Positions 11,053-22,422 of a stretch of 64,000 nucleotides of DNA are shown here, piece after piece (the stretch's first letter is position 1; the number at the start of each line of letters is the position of its first letter). The notes under the pieces were generated by a model, which saw nothing but the letters and a program-made list of their open reading frames with translations, made no database searches and was not told the origin of the DNA. The stretch is from Neoscytalidium dimidiatum (lineage: Eukaryota; Ascomycota; Dothideomycetes; Botryosphaeriales; Botryosphaeriaceae): NCBI GenBank assembly GCA_037367355.1, contig CM074697.1, positions 3,472,001 to 3,536,000 of the forward strand. The letters are read 5' to 3'. The translations under genes and the position numbers were made by a program.

Positions 11053-11931
11053 CTAGCAAACACCAGTGCTACAACTGCGGTGGCGGTGACGGTGAAAAGG
11101 AGAGTCGAGGAGTCTGCGCAAAGTGGGACGGGGGATTTGCGCTGCCGGATCTCTATTCCGCACTCTCGTTAGCTCGGAATCACGATCTTTTAAAGGATGT
11201 TCACCTTGAATATCTTTAAGGACTGCGTTCGCGCTCTTGTATTGGCATTTCCAACAACGTGCGATGATGCTCCCAATCGCCCCAAGACTCGCGGTGTCAG
11301 CAAACTCGCCCTTTGCATGATGATCGAGAATCTTTTCTTCGGAAAGGTTGTTATAAGGTGTAGCCCCGGTAATGATCTCGTAGATTGTGGATCCAAGCGC
11401 GAAGATGTCGCCCTGGGTTGACGATGTTGGACCGGGATACCGATGCGAAGCCGTGACTGCGACAAGAAGAGGAGATCCGTTTAATGATGAACCACCAAAG
11501 TCGGCCAGCTTTGCGTTGAGATGGCGATCTAAGAACACGTTACTGCACGTTAAATCTCCATGAACGACCTTTCCTGAGTGGATGAAGTGGAGTGCACTTG
11601 ATATTTGCTCGGCCCAGTGAAGACGCTGCTCGAAATCAACGTCCTGGGCATGGTTTATCAAGAAAGACCGAAGAGGACCTTTCGCGGCATATTCTAGGCG
11701 AATGCCTGACTCGTAAGGTCCATAATAGTGGAGGAGGCCGTCATGGCCGCCGAGCTCACTGAATCGCTCGTAGATCTTTCTCTCGATCCGAACAGCTTCC
11801 TCGGTTTCTTCTTCGTGTGGGGACTTAATAACAGTCTGTGAGGATCTGTCAAGACACACTAGACCTGAGTTCCCCCAAGCGACAATGTCGCACAGACCGA
11901 ATCCAGTCGGATATCTGATTTCATCAGACAT
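11053..11931 (-). CDS. Protein-kinase-like protein
   Basis: This single-exon frame of 292 residues has a kinase fold signature. It has a glycine-poor loop (AWGNSGLVCLD), a beta-3 lysine in TVIKSP, a catalytic loop HGDLTCSNVFLD in which HGD replaces HRD, and an intact DFG (ADFGGSS). A GDIFALGSTIYEIITG segment matches subdomain IX. The usual APE motif is not obvious (YPGPTSSTQGD instead). The core ends near residue 245. The remaining 45 residues are Arg/His-rich and may be read past a missed intron or an old stop. Such short HGD-type kinases are numerous in filamentous ascomycetes. Catalytic Lys, Asp and Asn are present, so activity is possible. The substrate is unknown. Confidence 0.75.
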   Translation of the reverse strand: MSDEIRYPTGFGLCDIVAWGNSGLVCLDRSSQTVIKSPHEEETEEAVRIERKIYERFSELGGHDGLLHYYGPYESGIRLEYAAKGPLRSFLINHAQDVDFEQRLHWAEQISSALHFIHSGKVVHGDLTCSNVFLDRHLNAKLADFGGSSLNGSPLLVAVTASHRYPGPTSSTQGDIFALGSTIYEIITGATPYNNLSEEKILDHHAKGEFADTASLGAIGSIIARCWKCQYKSANAVLKDIQGEHPLKDRDSELTRVRNRDPAAQIPRPTLRRLLDSPFHRHRHRSCSTGVC

Positions 11932-12292
11932 CCTGCCAGAGGCGGACGGACCCTAACGTCGTAGGGCAGGCTATTCCGCAGGCAATCGGACCGAAATAAT
12001 ACCAACAAGTACAAGGGTAAAGGATTGGAATACTGTGTTGTTAGAATCCGGATGTGTGCTTAACAAGATGAGAGGACGTTCGAAAGCCCCTTAAGTCGCT
12101 CACGCTTACTAAGCGGAAATTCTTAATTGCCGTTCAACATCGATCACGGAGATCGGCGAATTCTCGGCAAACCGGTTGACACCATGACAAGATCCTAGCC
12201 GTCAGCCCAGCACTCGGCTTTAAAAGTCCAATATAAACGGTACAGATGGAATTTAAGAGTGTGGTCAGAAAAATGACGCCAGTCATCCATAA

Positions 12293-12491
12293 CTAGTCCA
12301 CTTCGCAAAGTTCAATTAACTGAGGCGAGTCGATGTCCAGCCTTAGCAGGGAAGCGCGGTCTTCTTTCTCGAAGCAGTACTGCCGACCGGGCTTTTTGCC
12401 ATTCACTATGTCTTCAAATCCCTTAGAGATGAGTTCGCTGGCTTTCCGGAGGAAGTTTCCACGGTGTTCCTCTAGGAGTTGGAGGAAACTC
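12293..12491 (-). CDS. Coding-like terminal exon of an unidentified gene
   Basis: Reading leftward, about 65 codons are open from a possible acceptor (TTCTAG near 12492) to a TAG at 12295-12293. The composition is protein-like (LLEEHRGNFLRKASELI, YCFEKEDRASLLRLDID). It ends in ELCEVD. No convincing upstream exon could be joined in frame: a GTAAGC donor near 12575 gives the wrong phase. It may be the 3' end of a decayed gene or of a gene with unseen exons. The family is unknown. Confidence 0.3.
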
Positions 12492-12499
12492 TAGAAGTC

Positions 12500-15407
12500 G
12501 GCAGCCGGTATCTTCTCGGTACTATATTAGGTAAGATTAGGATCAAAACAGTTAGGATTTTTAAGGGTGCTTACGACGAATTAGGGACATGATCTTCACC
12601 ACTAGTTGGCATTAAGGCAACGACACTATGCGAGAATTGCTTCACCATGCTATGCTATTGGCGTCCGTTGCTAAGCCTGGTCCTGAGGCGGTTTGGGGCG
12701 GTCTTATACTCTGGGTTTACGTGTCATCTCATCGTTCGTGAGCGATTGAATATATCACAATGGACATGAAGGTTTTCATTGGCCTCTAACAGCTTTACTT
12801 GATGAACAGCAGCGCTGTTAGTTCGTGAGCAGGGATGTCAACGAAACTGTGATGAAATGGCTTCTGCGGAAGAAAGCTGACTTCAACGACCGTGTATCGA
12901 CTGTAGAAAAGAAACGAAACGGCTAGGAACCATCAGTAAATATGACGAGATATTGGTGGTTCCAGAACGCATGCATTGGAACTTCCCCTGCCATAACGTT
13001 TGAGAAAATTGGAATACTGACTAATGACTACAGAAGTATCAGTGCACGGATAGTATCCGCACCTATAAAATCCAACAGATGTCGTCCGTTGCTTCTTCCT
13101 CACTGAACGGTCGCAGAGCTGATCTCCCGACAGTATAACTTGACCCCTTTCCCAGGCAAAGACAAATTGCATACTGTTTGTTCGGGAGCCGGCCCATCGT
13201 ATATTCACAGCCCTTCATCCCTCCCGCTTCGATTAAAGGTTGAGGTATACCTTTTAGCTCCAACGCAAAGGTGTGGCTATCAGCATTGTTACAAGATGCC
13301 GAGCGCGGAAGCCAGCGGTGTTGCGTTCGCACAGCCTTTTGCGGAAAGCTTATAGCACTCTTACATGGCCAAATTGCATAAAACCAGGATGATGGAGCAG
13401 TGGACTGTTGGAAAGGACCGTAAGGGTAACATGTCAAAATGAGAAAATACGACGCCCCACTATTTACAGGGCAGGCTAGCAGCCTTAATACTGTCCTACA
13501 GAATGGAACTACAAGTGGAGACGAGGAGGCAGTATAATATTTCGGACTTCAGAGGCTCATACTGCGCGGGAGTAGTCCGCGACGGCTCCGATATGAACTG
13601 ACGCTGGATGCAAGAGTAATTTGTTTTCTCGTTCCTAGTATGATCAGCCACGGAGTGGCGTATGGCTTAGCAGTATTACGTCGAGAGCAACGGACTGATC
13701 TTTTCGAAATCACGTGTCGGCCTGTTATGGAAAATCGGCGTGTATAAAATATGTCCGGCTTTTCACACCTTCTATTTACAGTTGCTGACAGGATTCGGCA
13801 GACTCACTCAGGAGAGCAAGCTACGGTCAATTTTAATAACTTGGACCTCTCTGTCTCTTAGTCGAAATTTCTTGTACGTAGGACCTATCGACCATTGAAC
13901 TAGTCCTAAATTACTGCTCTCCTTAGTGCGGAACTGCCCAGGCATGCTGGTAAACGATGTTGTGGGGTTGTATTTGCATTGACTATTGCTGGTCATCAGT
14001 GCTCAAAGAATGAATATGCCTGTGTTCAACGGGAAAACGGCCAGAGACAACAAAAATGGTCAGACAACGACAAGTGCTAGTGGGATAATACAGTGCGTCC
14101 GATGGCATAAAACTGAGTTCTTTACTTTTGGAAATACCGCCCGAATAGGGCACGGAGTAAGGACCGTACTGGCACTTTTGTACACGTAAGACCACTCTAT
14201 CTTCCATAAGGTATGTATGAAGCCTAAATATTCGCTTTTTCTTGAGTTCAAGTGCCGCAGTGCCTGGATTCACGCTTAGAAACTGGCGAATGATCGTTTC
14301 AACAACGGAGTTCTCACTCTACCAGTTCTTCTGAGTAGGGCCAGAGTCAATTTCAGTTTTATCGGCTTGCGTATCAATGGCATGGTTCATCTTGTCTGCA
14401 ACACATTTTTAAGTGTTAAGGAATAGCATCATCAAAGAAGAATCATGCAACGAAACGAATCCAATAATTGGTGATCCTTTTGGGCAGGGTTCGAGTGACA
14501 GTTGTGCGTTCGCTTTGAAGCCGCCACGAGAAGTGTTATGCAGGTACGCTTAGCGCGGCGCTAGCGCCGCTGGGTAGCTGGGTAGTTTAGCTCCTTCGCT
14601 CTCTTTAGAGACGGAACAGACAACAACGAATACAAGTGCATACGAGGTTTTGCTCCAACAAGAAGGGAAAGGAGGCAGTAGCTGAGCACCTTTGCCACGC
14701 AATCTTTGACCGTCATAAGGTCCATAGCATCGCAGTAGGTTTTATACATGCAGTGGCTGCGCAATATATGCAGCAAGTTGCACAAACAATGCCTTACCAC
14801 AGCCACGGGACAGCCTGACGGGCGGCTCCGCCCTCCTCCCTCCCTCACGGCGCGAATATAAAGCACCTTCGTGTCCTCCGTTACTCTATATCAGTCCCGT
14901 GTCTAGCAACTTTAGTTGCTCAAACGCTAACCTCGCTCTTTGCAACAAAGAACATACTGCTCCCTCTTGGTCTCGGAGCAACAGATGAGATCGCCAGTCC
15001 ACTATTTCGCTTCAGGAATGCACGCTGTCCTCAACCCCACTCGGACGCCGTGAGAAGAGCAGCATTGGTGAGGAATGATGTCCGCGCGCAAGACGTCACA
15101 AAGACGCACTAACATCATCATTCTCCAAGCCGAGTGGCCTTCGGATACTCATCCACCGTCACGAAACTCACATCCGGAAGCGATCGTCTCCGCAGCCAAC
15201 CTTGGGCCGCAGAAGGCGAGGAGACCGGCAGAATATAATTCTCGATTACGTTGGAGGAGAATCCAAGATCCTCAGACCATCGGTGGCGACGGAATCACGG
15301 CTCAGCTTCCCAGTCAAACAGAAAGATATATATAGACATTCATTCGCACCAAAAAAAAAAAAAAAAGGTATCAATATCACACGCCCACCATCCCAACAAC
15401 CCCCTCC
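12500..15407. other. Gene-poor interval
   Basis: Several short overlapping open frames occur on both strands, but none has a domain, signal peptide or consistent splicing. A perfect 16-bp GC palindrome (GCGGCGCTAGCGCCGC) lies at 14555-14570. A 16-bp A run near 15351 sits just past the 3' end of the transporter gene. Confidence 0.4.
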
Positions 15408-17946
15408 CTACCACTCGCTCGGTCCAAACGTCCCACTCGCAGGCACATCTTTCCACGGGGTGCCCTTCCCGTCGACCGTCGTCCCGGACACGGTGTTGCC
15501 CCACCAATTCAGCTCGGCGCCGGGAAAGATGACGGTGAAGAAGATGACGATGGCGCTGACGGCGACGCCCGAATCCAGGGCGGCGGAGAGGACGTAGTTG
15601 TACTTGGCCCACCAGTGCTTGTAGCGGCGCTTGATGACGCGGTTGAAGACGAACGACACGGCGAAGGCGGTGGTGTAGTTGATGCCGGTCGCGGGCGGCA
15701 GGTTCCCCGTGCCGGCGAAGAACAGGGGCCAGTGGATGGCGGCGAGGAACTTGTTGCCGGGGAGGCGCTTCTTGAGGGCGTACGTGACGAAGGGCAGGAG
15801 GGCGCCGAGCCAGAAGTAGTGCAGCAGGCCCGAGTAGATCTTGCCGACCGAGTACAGGCGGGCGGGGCCGATGGCGCCCCAGATGATGGACGAGGTGAAG
15901 TTGACGCGGCCCTGCGGGCAGGTGTAGCCGTTGGGCTGGTCGGCGTCGCAGATGCCGTCGATGTGGCCGAGCATCCAGAGCAGGACCGCGTTCTGCGTGA
16001 GCGAGCCCATGATGCAGGCCGACAGCTGCGCCGCGAAGAGCGTGCGCTTCGGGATCTTCATGTACAGCCCGAGCTTCATGTCCGAGCAGTAGTTCATGGC
16101 CTGGCTGAGCGCCGTGTAGGCGTAGAACTTGAAGATCAGCATGACGATCGGCTTGCCCGGGAGGAGGTATCCCGAGATGATTTCGCCGAGGACGGTGAGC
16201 ACGTTGGCGTTGAGGTTGGCGACCGCGTAGACGGTGCCGACGGGGATGATGTACACGATGGCCATGGCGAAGGCGACGAGGATGCCCCAGACGGGCATTT
16301 CCGTGTGGTAGACTTCCATCGTGATGATGCAGATGGCGAGGACGATGACCTACGATGCGTTCAGTTGGTTGTGTGTAGGGTGGAGGGTGCTGGGGTCCTA
16401 CCGTGATGATGCCGAACCACCACCATGGCACGTCCTTGTACCGCATGATGAGACGGGCGTGGATGTCCTTCTTTCCATCGCCGCGCACCGCGCCCCACAT
16501 GTCACGCCAGTAGTACAAGAAGATATGAACGGGCAGGCAGGCCATGACGGCAAACGACAAGCCGTAGCTTAGCGCAAAGGTGGCAGGCATGAAGATGGGC
16601 GAATACTCCTTGTACTGAGCTTCAAGGAAATTACCGCGGGCGTCGACGATCTTGCTGACATTGTAGACCTGGCCGGTATTGTCATAGGAGTCGGAACCCG
16701 ACAGCGGCAGATAGCTGGTCCACCATGTGTTGGTGTAGTACAGGATGGGCGCCACGAGGGCAAAGTGGAAGAGCCAGCCGCTGAAAACGTTCGCCTGGGC
16801 CCAGGAAGGAACGACAAGAGGCGAACCGTTGTAGGCGATCTGGCTCCAGTCGAAGGTGGTGGGCAGGTAGCCGAGCCCGGTCGACATGCCGAACAGGTTG
16901 TTGACGACCTTGTTGTTCGGCGCGGCCCAGCAGATGAAGGCGAAGGTGCTCAGGCCGGTGAAGATGAAGCCGGGGAACCAGTACCAGCACCAGCCGCCGA
17001 CAAAGACGTACAGGAAGAAGCGATAGCGCGAGATGGTCCAGCCATCGGCGACCGGATTGGCGCGGCTATGCAGCGTTTCGAAAAGGGCGGCGTTGGCGAG
17101 GGTGGAGGGCCAGATCATGTGCGGCGGCTCGACGATGAAGCGGTAGCACAGGCCGGCCAATCCGAGGCCAAACAACTGCATCGACAGGCCTAGGAGAAAT
17201 TGATAGCCGACGGAGGCATCGGTGTGGTAGAAGGCTTTCTGGGCTTGGATGATGTCGGTGGCCTGGAGCAAGCAGCCGTCAGTTTGAGTTTCGTTCTGCG
17301 GCGATCGCTCGCGCCATGAACACTCTAATAGCAGCACGTACCCACGAGGTTCCGAAGCTCAAATTAGACATGATGGTGATGACGGCATGCTCCTTGATGT
17401 TGAAGGAGTGATCTGGGTTCAGCACGATGGGATAGCCGAAGACGCGCACCGTCTTGACCGGGAGCACTTTCGCGAGAGCGCAGCCCAGCGGAAAGCTGAC
17501 CAACTGGGCGACGAGCGAGGTGATGGTGACGCTGGGGTAGCGCATGGAGAAGAACTGGTTGATGCCAGAGCCAACCTTAATGCTCAAGTTAGCTTAGGGT
17601 TCTGCAAGGGGCCGGGGAGGGCATGACTCGCGATTGTGAAGAGGAAGCCCAGGAACCACATGCGCAGGGTGTTGACGGGCAGGTGGTAGTCGTCGGTGTT
17701 GGGCACGTTGGCGCGCACCTCGGCGCAGGGCGAGTTGTCCGAATCGATGGTGTACTCCTTCTCGATGTTCTCGATGGCGCCGGCGGTGGCCATGTCGGCC
17801 TCGCTCAGGCCATTGTTGGCGGAGAGCACCTTGGTGGTGCCAACCTCGGGCTCCTTGGACTCGTAGGCATCGTCGTCCGAGGGCGGGCCGGCGTTGCTGG
17901 CCTCGATGTCCTTGGCGGTCTGGTCCTTTGGCTCGCGGGAGGACAT
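15408..17946 (-). CDS. OPT-family oligopeptide transporter
   Basis: Four exons join in frame: 17946-17632, 17575-17342, 17262-16402 and 16349-15408, giving about 783 residues, the usual length for the small oligopeptide transporter (OPT/Isp4) family. An acidic, probably cytosolic N-terminus of about 90 residues precedes NTLRMWFLGFLFTI. Family-typical stretches follow: GSGINQFFSMRYPSVTI, ATDIIQAQKAFY, SPIFMPATFALSYGLSFA, TEMPVWGILVAF and KIPKRTLFAAQLSA. Many hydrophobic helices span the plasma membrane. The expected role is proton-coupled uptake of tetra- or pentapeptides or related peptides. Intron 1 (17631-17576, 56 bp) appears to use a GC donor (GCGAGT), because only that choice restores the conserved FTIVGSGINQ reading. 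Introns 2 and 3 are GT-AG. The start at 17946 (MSSREPKD) is preferred over an upstream in-frame codon at 18015. The gene is divergent from the flavin oxidase at 18339. Confidence 0.92.
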
Positions 17947-18338
17947 GGTGCAGCACAGCAGAGGGTTGCGGCGGCTGCGGAGTGGACGGGAGCAACTCCA
18001 TGGGCGGGCGAGCAAGCTTCTCTTATAGAAGCGGCGGATTCAGGCTTGATGGCAGCCTCGGGACAGGAGCCCTATCTCTGTTTATCTCGCTGGGCTGAAG
18101 GCGATGCGGGGACTGGGGTTGAGTAGCGCTGGGTGTCGAGTCAAAGCGCGCGGGGGGTTCGAAGGTCCACCCGGCACAGAAGGTCCAAGCGACAAGCCCA
18201 AAGGTCGAGCCACCCACCACCCACCACCCACCACCTCCCACGCTCGCCAGCGCCCATCGCTTGCGACATAAGAAGAACGAGCCGCGGCCGCGCACCAGTT
18301 CCCGCCAGCTCTGAACGATAATTCAGCCGCAGCGAATA
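17947..18338. promoter_or_regulatory. Shared divergent promoter region
   Basis: The 392-bp gap between the two start codons of the transporter (leftward) and the flavin oxidase (rightward) must hold both promoters. It contains an ACCCACCACCCACCACCC repeat near 18215-18235. No specific factor site is claimed. Confidence 0.5.
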
Positions 18339-19909
18339 ATGGACCAACCCGTGCTTATCATCGGCAGGTGCGTGCCCCTGTCATTGATTTTACCAAGAGT
18401 ACGACTAGTCGCGCCTGACTTGCACTCGTCGTCGTAGCGGCACTTTCGGCGCCTCGACCGCCTACCATCTGGCCAGAAGGGGCTACTCCGACATCACCTG
18501 CATCGACAAGAACCCCTTCCCGTCCGTCGACAGCGCCGCGTACGATCTGAACAAAATCATCCGCACCGAGTATGACGAGCCGCTGTACTCCGAGATGGGT
18601 GCGCACTGACCTTGCCTGAATCGGCAATTCGCCACTGACGGGGAGCCCGCAGCAATCGAGGCCATCCAAGCCTGGAGGGAGCCGTTGTTCGATGGCATCT
18701 TCCACGAGACCGGTGAGTCCTGTCCGCCGCATCCACTCAAGCATTCGGAGGGCCGCTAAGCTTCGCCAAGGCTGGCTTGTCACCACGAGCGGAGATCCCG
18801 AGGCCGCGAAACGCCTCCGCCAGGCTTACCAGAACCTGGTCGACAGAGGCCAGGCAAAGGGCGTAGAGTTTGTTGAGAGCAGAGAGGACATCGTGAAACA
18901 CGTCCCCCTGCTTGCGGCCGCGAAGGGCATCTCTGAGTGGAAGGGCTTCTGGAATCCTCAGGCAGGCTGGGCTCACGCAAGAAAAGCCTTGGAGAAGGTT
19001 GGCAATGAGGTGAGTCAGCCTGTTGCTCTCTGCATTCATTCGCTGCCCTGCGCATCGCTGACCTCATGCAAAAGGCCATGAAACTGGGCGTCAAGTTCAT
19101 TGGCGGCCCTGACGGAAAGATGGTCGGCATCGAAGAAGAGAACGGCAGAGTGAAAGGGATCAAGGTTGCCTCCGGGAAGGTCCACACAGCATCCAAGTAT
19201 ATTCTCTGCACCGGAGCAGCGTCACCCGGCATCCTGCCCGAGTTGGGCCCCCATCTCTGGTCGAAGTGCTGGACGCTTGGTCACGTCGAGGTGACAGACG
19301 AGGAACTTGCGCAGTTCAAGAATTGCCCGGTAGTCGACAACAGAGAACTCGGCTTCTTCTTCGAACCGGATCCCGAGACGCGGTGGATCAAGATCTGCAA
19401 TGAGTTCCAGGGATATCAGTACCGGATTGGCGAGTACAAGGACGGCGAGAAGACTGTCAAGTACTCAATACCGTACTATGCCAGCGAGCATCCCGGAGAG
19501 GCTATTCCGCAAGAGGCTATCGAAGGCATCAACAAGTTGATCGATGCCGTGATTCCACAATTCTCGGGACGAAAGCTTCACGGAACATCCATCTGCTGGT
19601 GCACGGTATGCTGAAGCCATTCGTTTTCCCCGCCAGGTTACTGACTGAGTGCAGGACACGGCTGATCGTCACTTCCTCTTCGACTACCACCCGAAGTACC
19701 CCGGCAAGGAATTCCTGCTTGCGACTGGCGACTCTGGGCACGCCTTCAAGTTCCTCCCGACCATTGGGAGTTACATCGCCGATGCGCTGGAAGGAAAGGA
19801 GAGAGGGTTGAAGCCCGAGTGGAGGTGGCATGATAGGCCCTGGGGTCATGACGATTCCAGGCCTGGCGATCGTGTGAAGGACCTGAGGGAAGTTGGCATG
19901 GGCAACTGA
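18339..19909 (+). CDS. FAD-dependent fructosyl amino acid oxidase-like enzyme
   Basis: Six exons (18339-18367, 18438-18598, 18653-18712, 18771-19009, 19075-19605, 19655-19909) join in frame to about 424 residues. The N-terminus has the Rossmann dinucleotide motif IIGSGTFGAS (G9-x-G11-x-x-G14). Further family marks are a Glu/Asp-rich YDEPLYSEM segment, LCTGAASPG in the middle, CWCTDTADRHFLFDYHP, and the C-terminal LATGDSGHAFKFLP flavin-binding stretch. Cys337 or Cys339 in CWC is the candidate for covalent flavin attachment, as in fructosyl amino acid oxidases and sarcosine oxidases. The expected reaction is oxidative deglycation of Amadori compounds to glucosone, free amino acid and H2O2. Related substrates such as sarcosine or pipecolate cannot be excluded. 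The C-terminus (VGMGN) lacks the SKL-type peroxisomal signal seen in many relatives. It is divergent from the oligopeptide transporter. Confidence 0.85.
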
Positions 19910-20947
19910 GACGCGACCCGACGATTACCGTTGTTGAGATATCCCGCTCATCTTCTGCTGTGATTTTGCAACTTGAACAATTGATGAATTCGTGTTTCCG
20001 AAAAAGCGAATGAAAAGCGAGTGTTCTATTTCCATGTTTTGGGGGGTCATCGCAATACGCCAAAATCCGGGGCTGTCCCTGATGGTTTGGGGTGCCAAAC
20101 GCGTGTCAGATAGGAGCCGGGCAACCTCATCTCAATTAGTGCTAGCGACAATAGATCCGACGGCATAATAATAATAATAATGGCGAGGCCAGGCCACACG
20201 TGCGGCGGCAGTTGACAGAACGGAATTCGTCAGCGGGCATGGTCAAGCCCGCCGGAGGAGATGCTGCCGACGGCCCAACGCCTAAATTTTGGCCGACGGC
20301 GGCCTCTGCTACGTCCGAACAACAACACCTCAGAGCAGCTGATTGGCCTTCTCTTCGTTTTCCCATTCATCCTGTCCAAGGGAATCGGCCTGCTGATGCG
20401 CCGCGTGAATAGAGGCGTCACGCAGCGCAAATGCCGAAGGTGAGTGCCCGCAGAAGCTCAGGGACGTTCCGAGCGCGCAACAGGAGGTTTGGATCGCGTT
20501 CAGGCGCGTCGAAAGGCCGCCGGATTGTCCTGCAGAAGATATGCGGTCAAGGGAATTGGCAGGCGACGAATAAAGCGATGGAAGGAAAGATGGAAGCTGG
20601 CGCGATTTTGAGGGTTGAAGACGCGAAAGACGAGCGCGTTCCCGTGCGATTCATCATCGCTCAGCCGGCGTCCACACGCCCAACTCCGACACCGCAGCGA
20701 CGAGCATGGAGATAGGCGTACCGCTCTGTCGCCCCGAACCTCAACCACCTCGTGACATATATACATACAGATCGATCCTAGAGTCCTCGATTGCCCATCA
20801 AACAAGCCATATTCTCCATTTCCTTCATTGTCCGCAAGAGCTAGGAATAGACAGACGGGTTGCTCGCGACCCCCACTCTTCAAATCCATAGACATTGTAT
20901 CTCAGCACATCGTCCCGTTTCCATCCCATCTGCCCGTCCCATCTAAA
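19910..20947. other. Intergenic region with AAT microsatellite and TATA-like box
   Basis: No gene is seen. There is an (ATA)n run at about 20164-20181, and a TATATA element near 20757-20765 suits the downstream gene that starts at 20948. Confidence 0.5.
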
Positions 20948-22422
20948 ATGGCTTCCTCCGAGCCGACCATCAAACCACGCATCATCATCCACGGCGGCGC
21001 CGGCAACATCTCACGCGCCAACATCCCATCAGACTCATACGCCGCCTACCGCACCGCCCTGCAACGCATCCTACGCCTCGCCTCCGCCGAACTGGCCAAA
21101 CCAGGCGCCACCGCCCTCGACGTCGCCACCTACGCCGTCTCCCTTTTTGAAGATGATCCGCTGTCTGTCCCCCCCCATCCATCCCGCCCCCCTTCTTCCC
21201 GCTTTGCTTGAAAACACTCCAAAAACTGATACCCGTAACGTACAGCTTCAACGCCGGCCGCGGCGCCGTCTTCACGCGCGCCGGCACCAACGAGCTCGAG
21301 GCCTCCGTCATGGTGTCGCGCGGGCACCACAAGCGCGGCGCGGGCGCCATGCTGCTCAAGCACGTGAAGAACCCCATCAAGCTCGTGCGCGAGATCCTCG
21401 TCCGGGGAGACGCGGCGGACGGGGGCGGCGCGCAGCACCACGTGCAGCTGGCGGGCGAGCACGTGGAAGGGCTGGCAAAGGCGTGGGGGCTCGAGCTGGT
21501 CGAGGAAGGCTACTTCTTCATGCAGCGGCGGTGGGAGGAGCACCTGAAGGGGCTGGAGCGGGGCAAAGGCGCGCTGGTCAGCGAAGACGCGGCGGCGCTG
21601 GCGGACGGTGGCGGTGACAGCAGCGGCGGCAAGAAGGACAAGTTCGCCAACCCAAACGACCCGGGCTGGGACGGCAGGGAGTACCTCCCGCAGGGCACCG
21701 TCGGCGCCGTCGTGCTCGACGGCACCGGCACCCTCTGCGCCGCGACCTCCACCGGCGGCCTGACCAACAAGCTGCCCGGCCGCATCGGCGACACGCCCAC
21801 CCTGGGCGCCGGCTACTGGGCCGAGGAGTGGGAGGAAGAGGTTCCGCCGCACACGCCCACGACCGCGCCGCCACCACCACCACCACCACCACCACCACCG
21901 TCCTCGCGCTCCCCGCTCGACCGGCTCTCCCGCGGCGACATCGCCGCCGTGCTGTCCGACTGCCTGCCAGGCCTGTCCTCTTCCCCATCCTCTTCCTCCT
22001 CCGCCACCACCACCACCACCACCACCGCCGCCGCCGCAGACGAGAAACCCCCCCGCCGCCGCCAGCGCCGCGCCGTCGCCCTCTCCGGCACCGGCAACGG
22101 CGACTCCTTCCTGCGCGTCGCCGCCGCCCGCACCGTCGCCGCGCACGCGCGCTTCGGCGGGCACCCGCCTCCGGCGCCCCCGCTGGCCGCCTCGCTCCGC
22201 CTCGTCGCCGGCCCCGGCGGCGAGCTGCAGCGCAGCGCGGGCGAGCGGTGGAACGTCACGGGCGAGGGCCAGGGCGGCATCATCGCCGTGGAGCTGCGCG
22301 GCGGCCGCAGCTGGGTCGGGTACGACTTGAACTGCGGCGGCATGTTCAGGGCGTGGGTGGACGACGGGGGCAGGGAGAGGGTGGCGGTGTTTGCGGATGA
22401 GGATGGGTTGGAGGGGTGGTGA
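20948..22422 (+). CDS. Isoaspartyl peptidase/L-asparaginase family Ntn hydrolase
   Basis: Two exons (20948-21162 and 21246-22422; intron GTCTGT...TACAG, 83 bp) give about 463 residues. The N-terminus IIIHGGAGNISRANIP and FNAGRGAVFTRAGTNELEAS are hallmarks of the type 2 asparaginase/threonine aspartase family. Thr223 in LPQGTVGAVVLD is the expected autoprocessing site and nucleophile. ATSTGGLTNKLPGRIGDTP follows as the substrate loop, and ALSGTGNGDSFLR comes later. Such enzymes cut isoaspartyl dipeptides and asparagine. Between residues about 275 and 350 is a low-complexity insert with an 11-residue proline run, serine and threonine runs and a basic patch, probably a surface loop in the beta subunit. 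The gene is downstream of, and co-oriented with, the flavin oxidase. The very GC-rich coding sequence creates long shadow frames on the other strand. Confidence 0.88.

Noticed and set aside
14480..14510. GGTTCGAGTGAC stretch resembling a tRNA B box
   Set aside because: No A box at the right distance and no acceptor stem or anticodon arm could be folded.
15340..17337. A 665-codon frame reading through the transporter's third intron
   Set aside because: After the intron it leaves the transporter frame and becomes His/Arg/Leu-rich. The spliced reading keeps family motifs to a natural stop at 15408.
21130..22164. Long Gly/Val/Ala-rich frame antisense to the asparaginase-family gene
   Set aside because: Shadow of a GC-rich coding region with homopolymer runs. 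No start context or domain.
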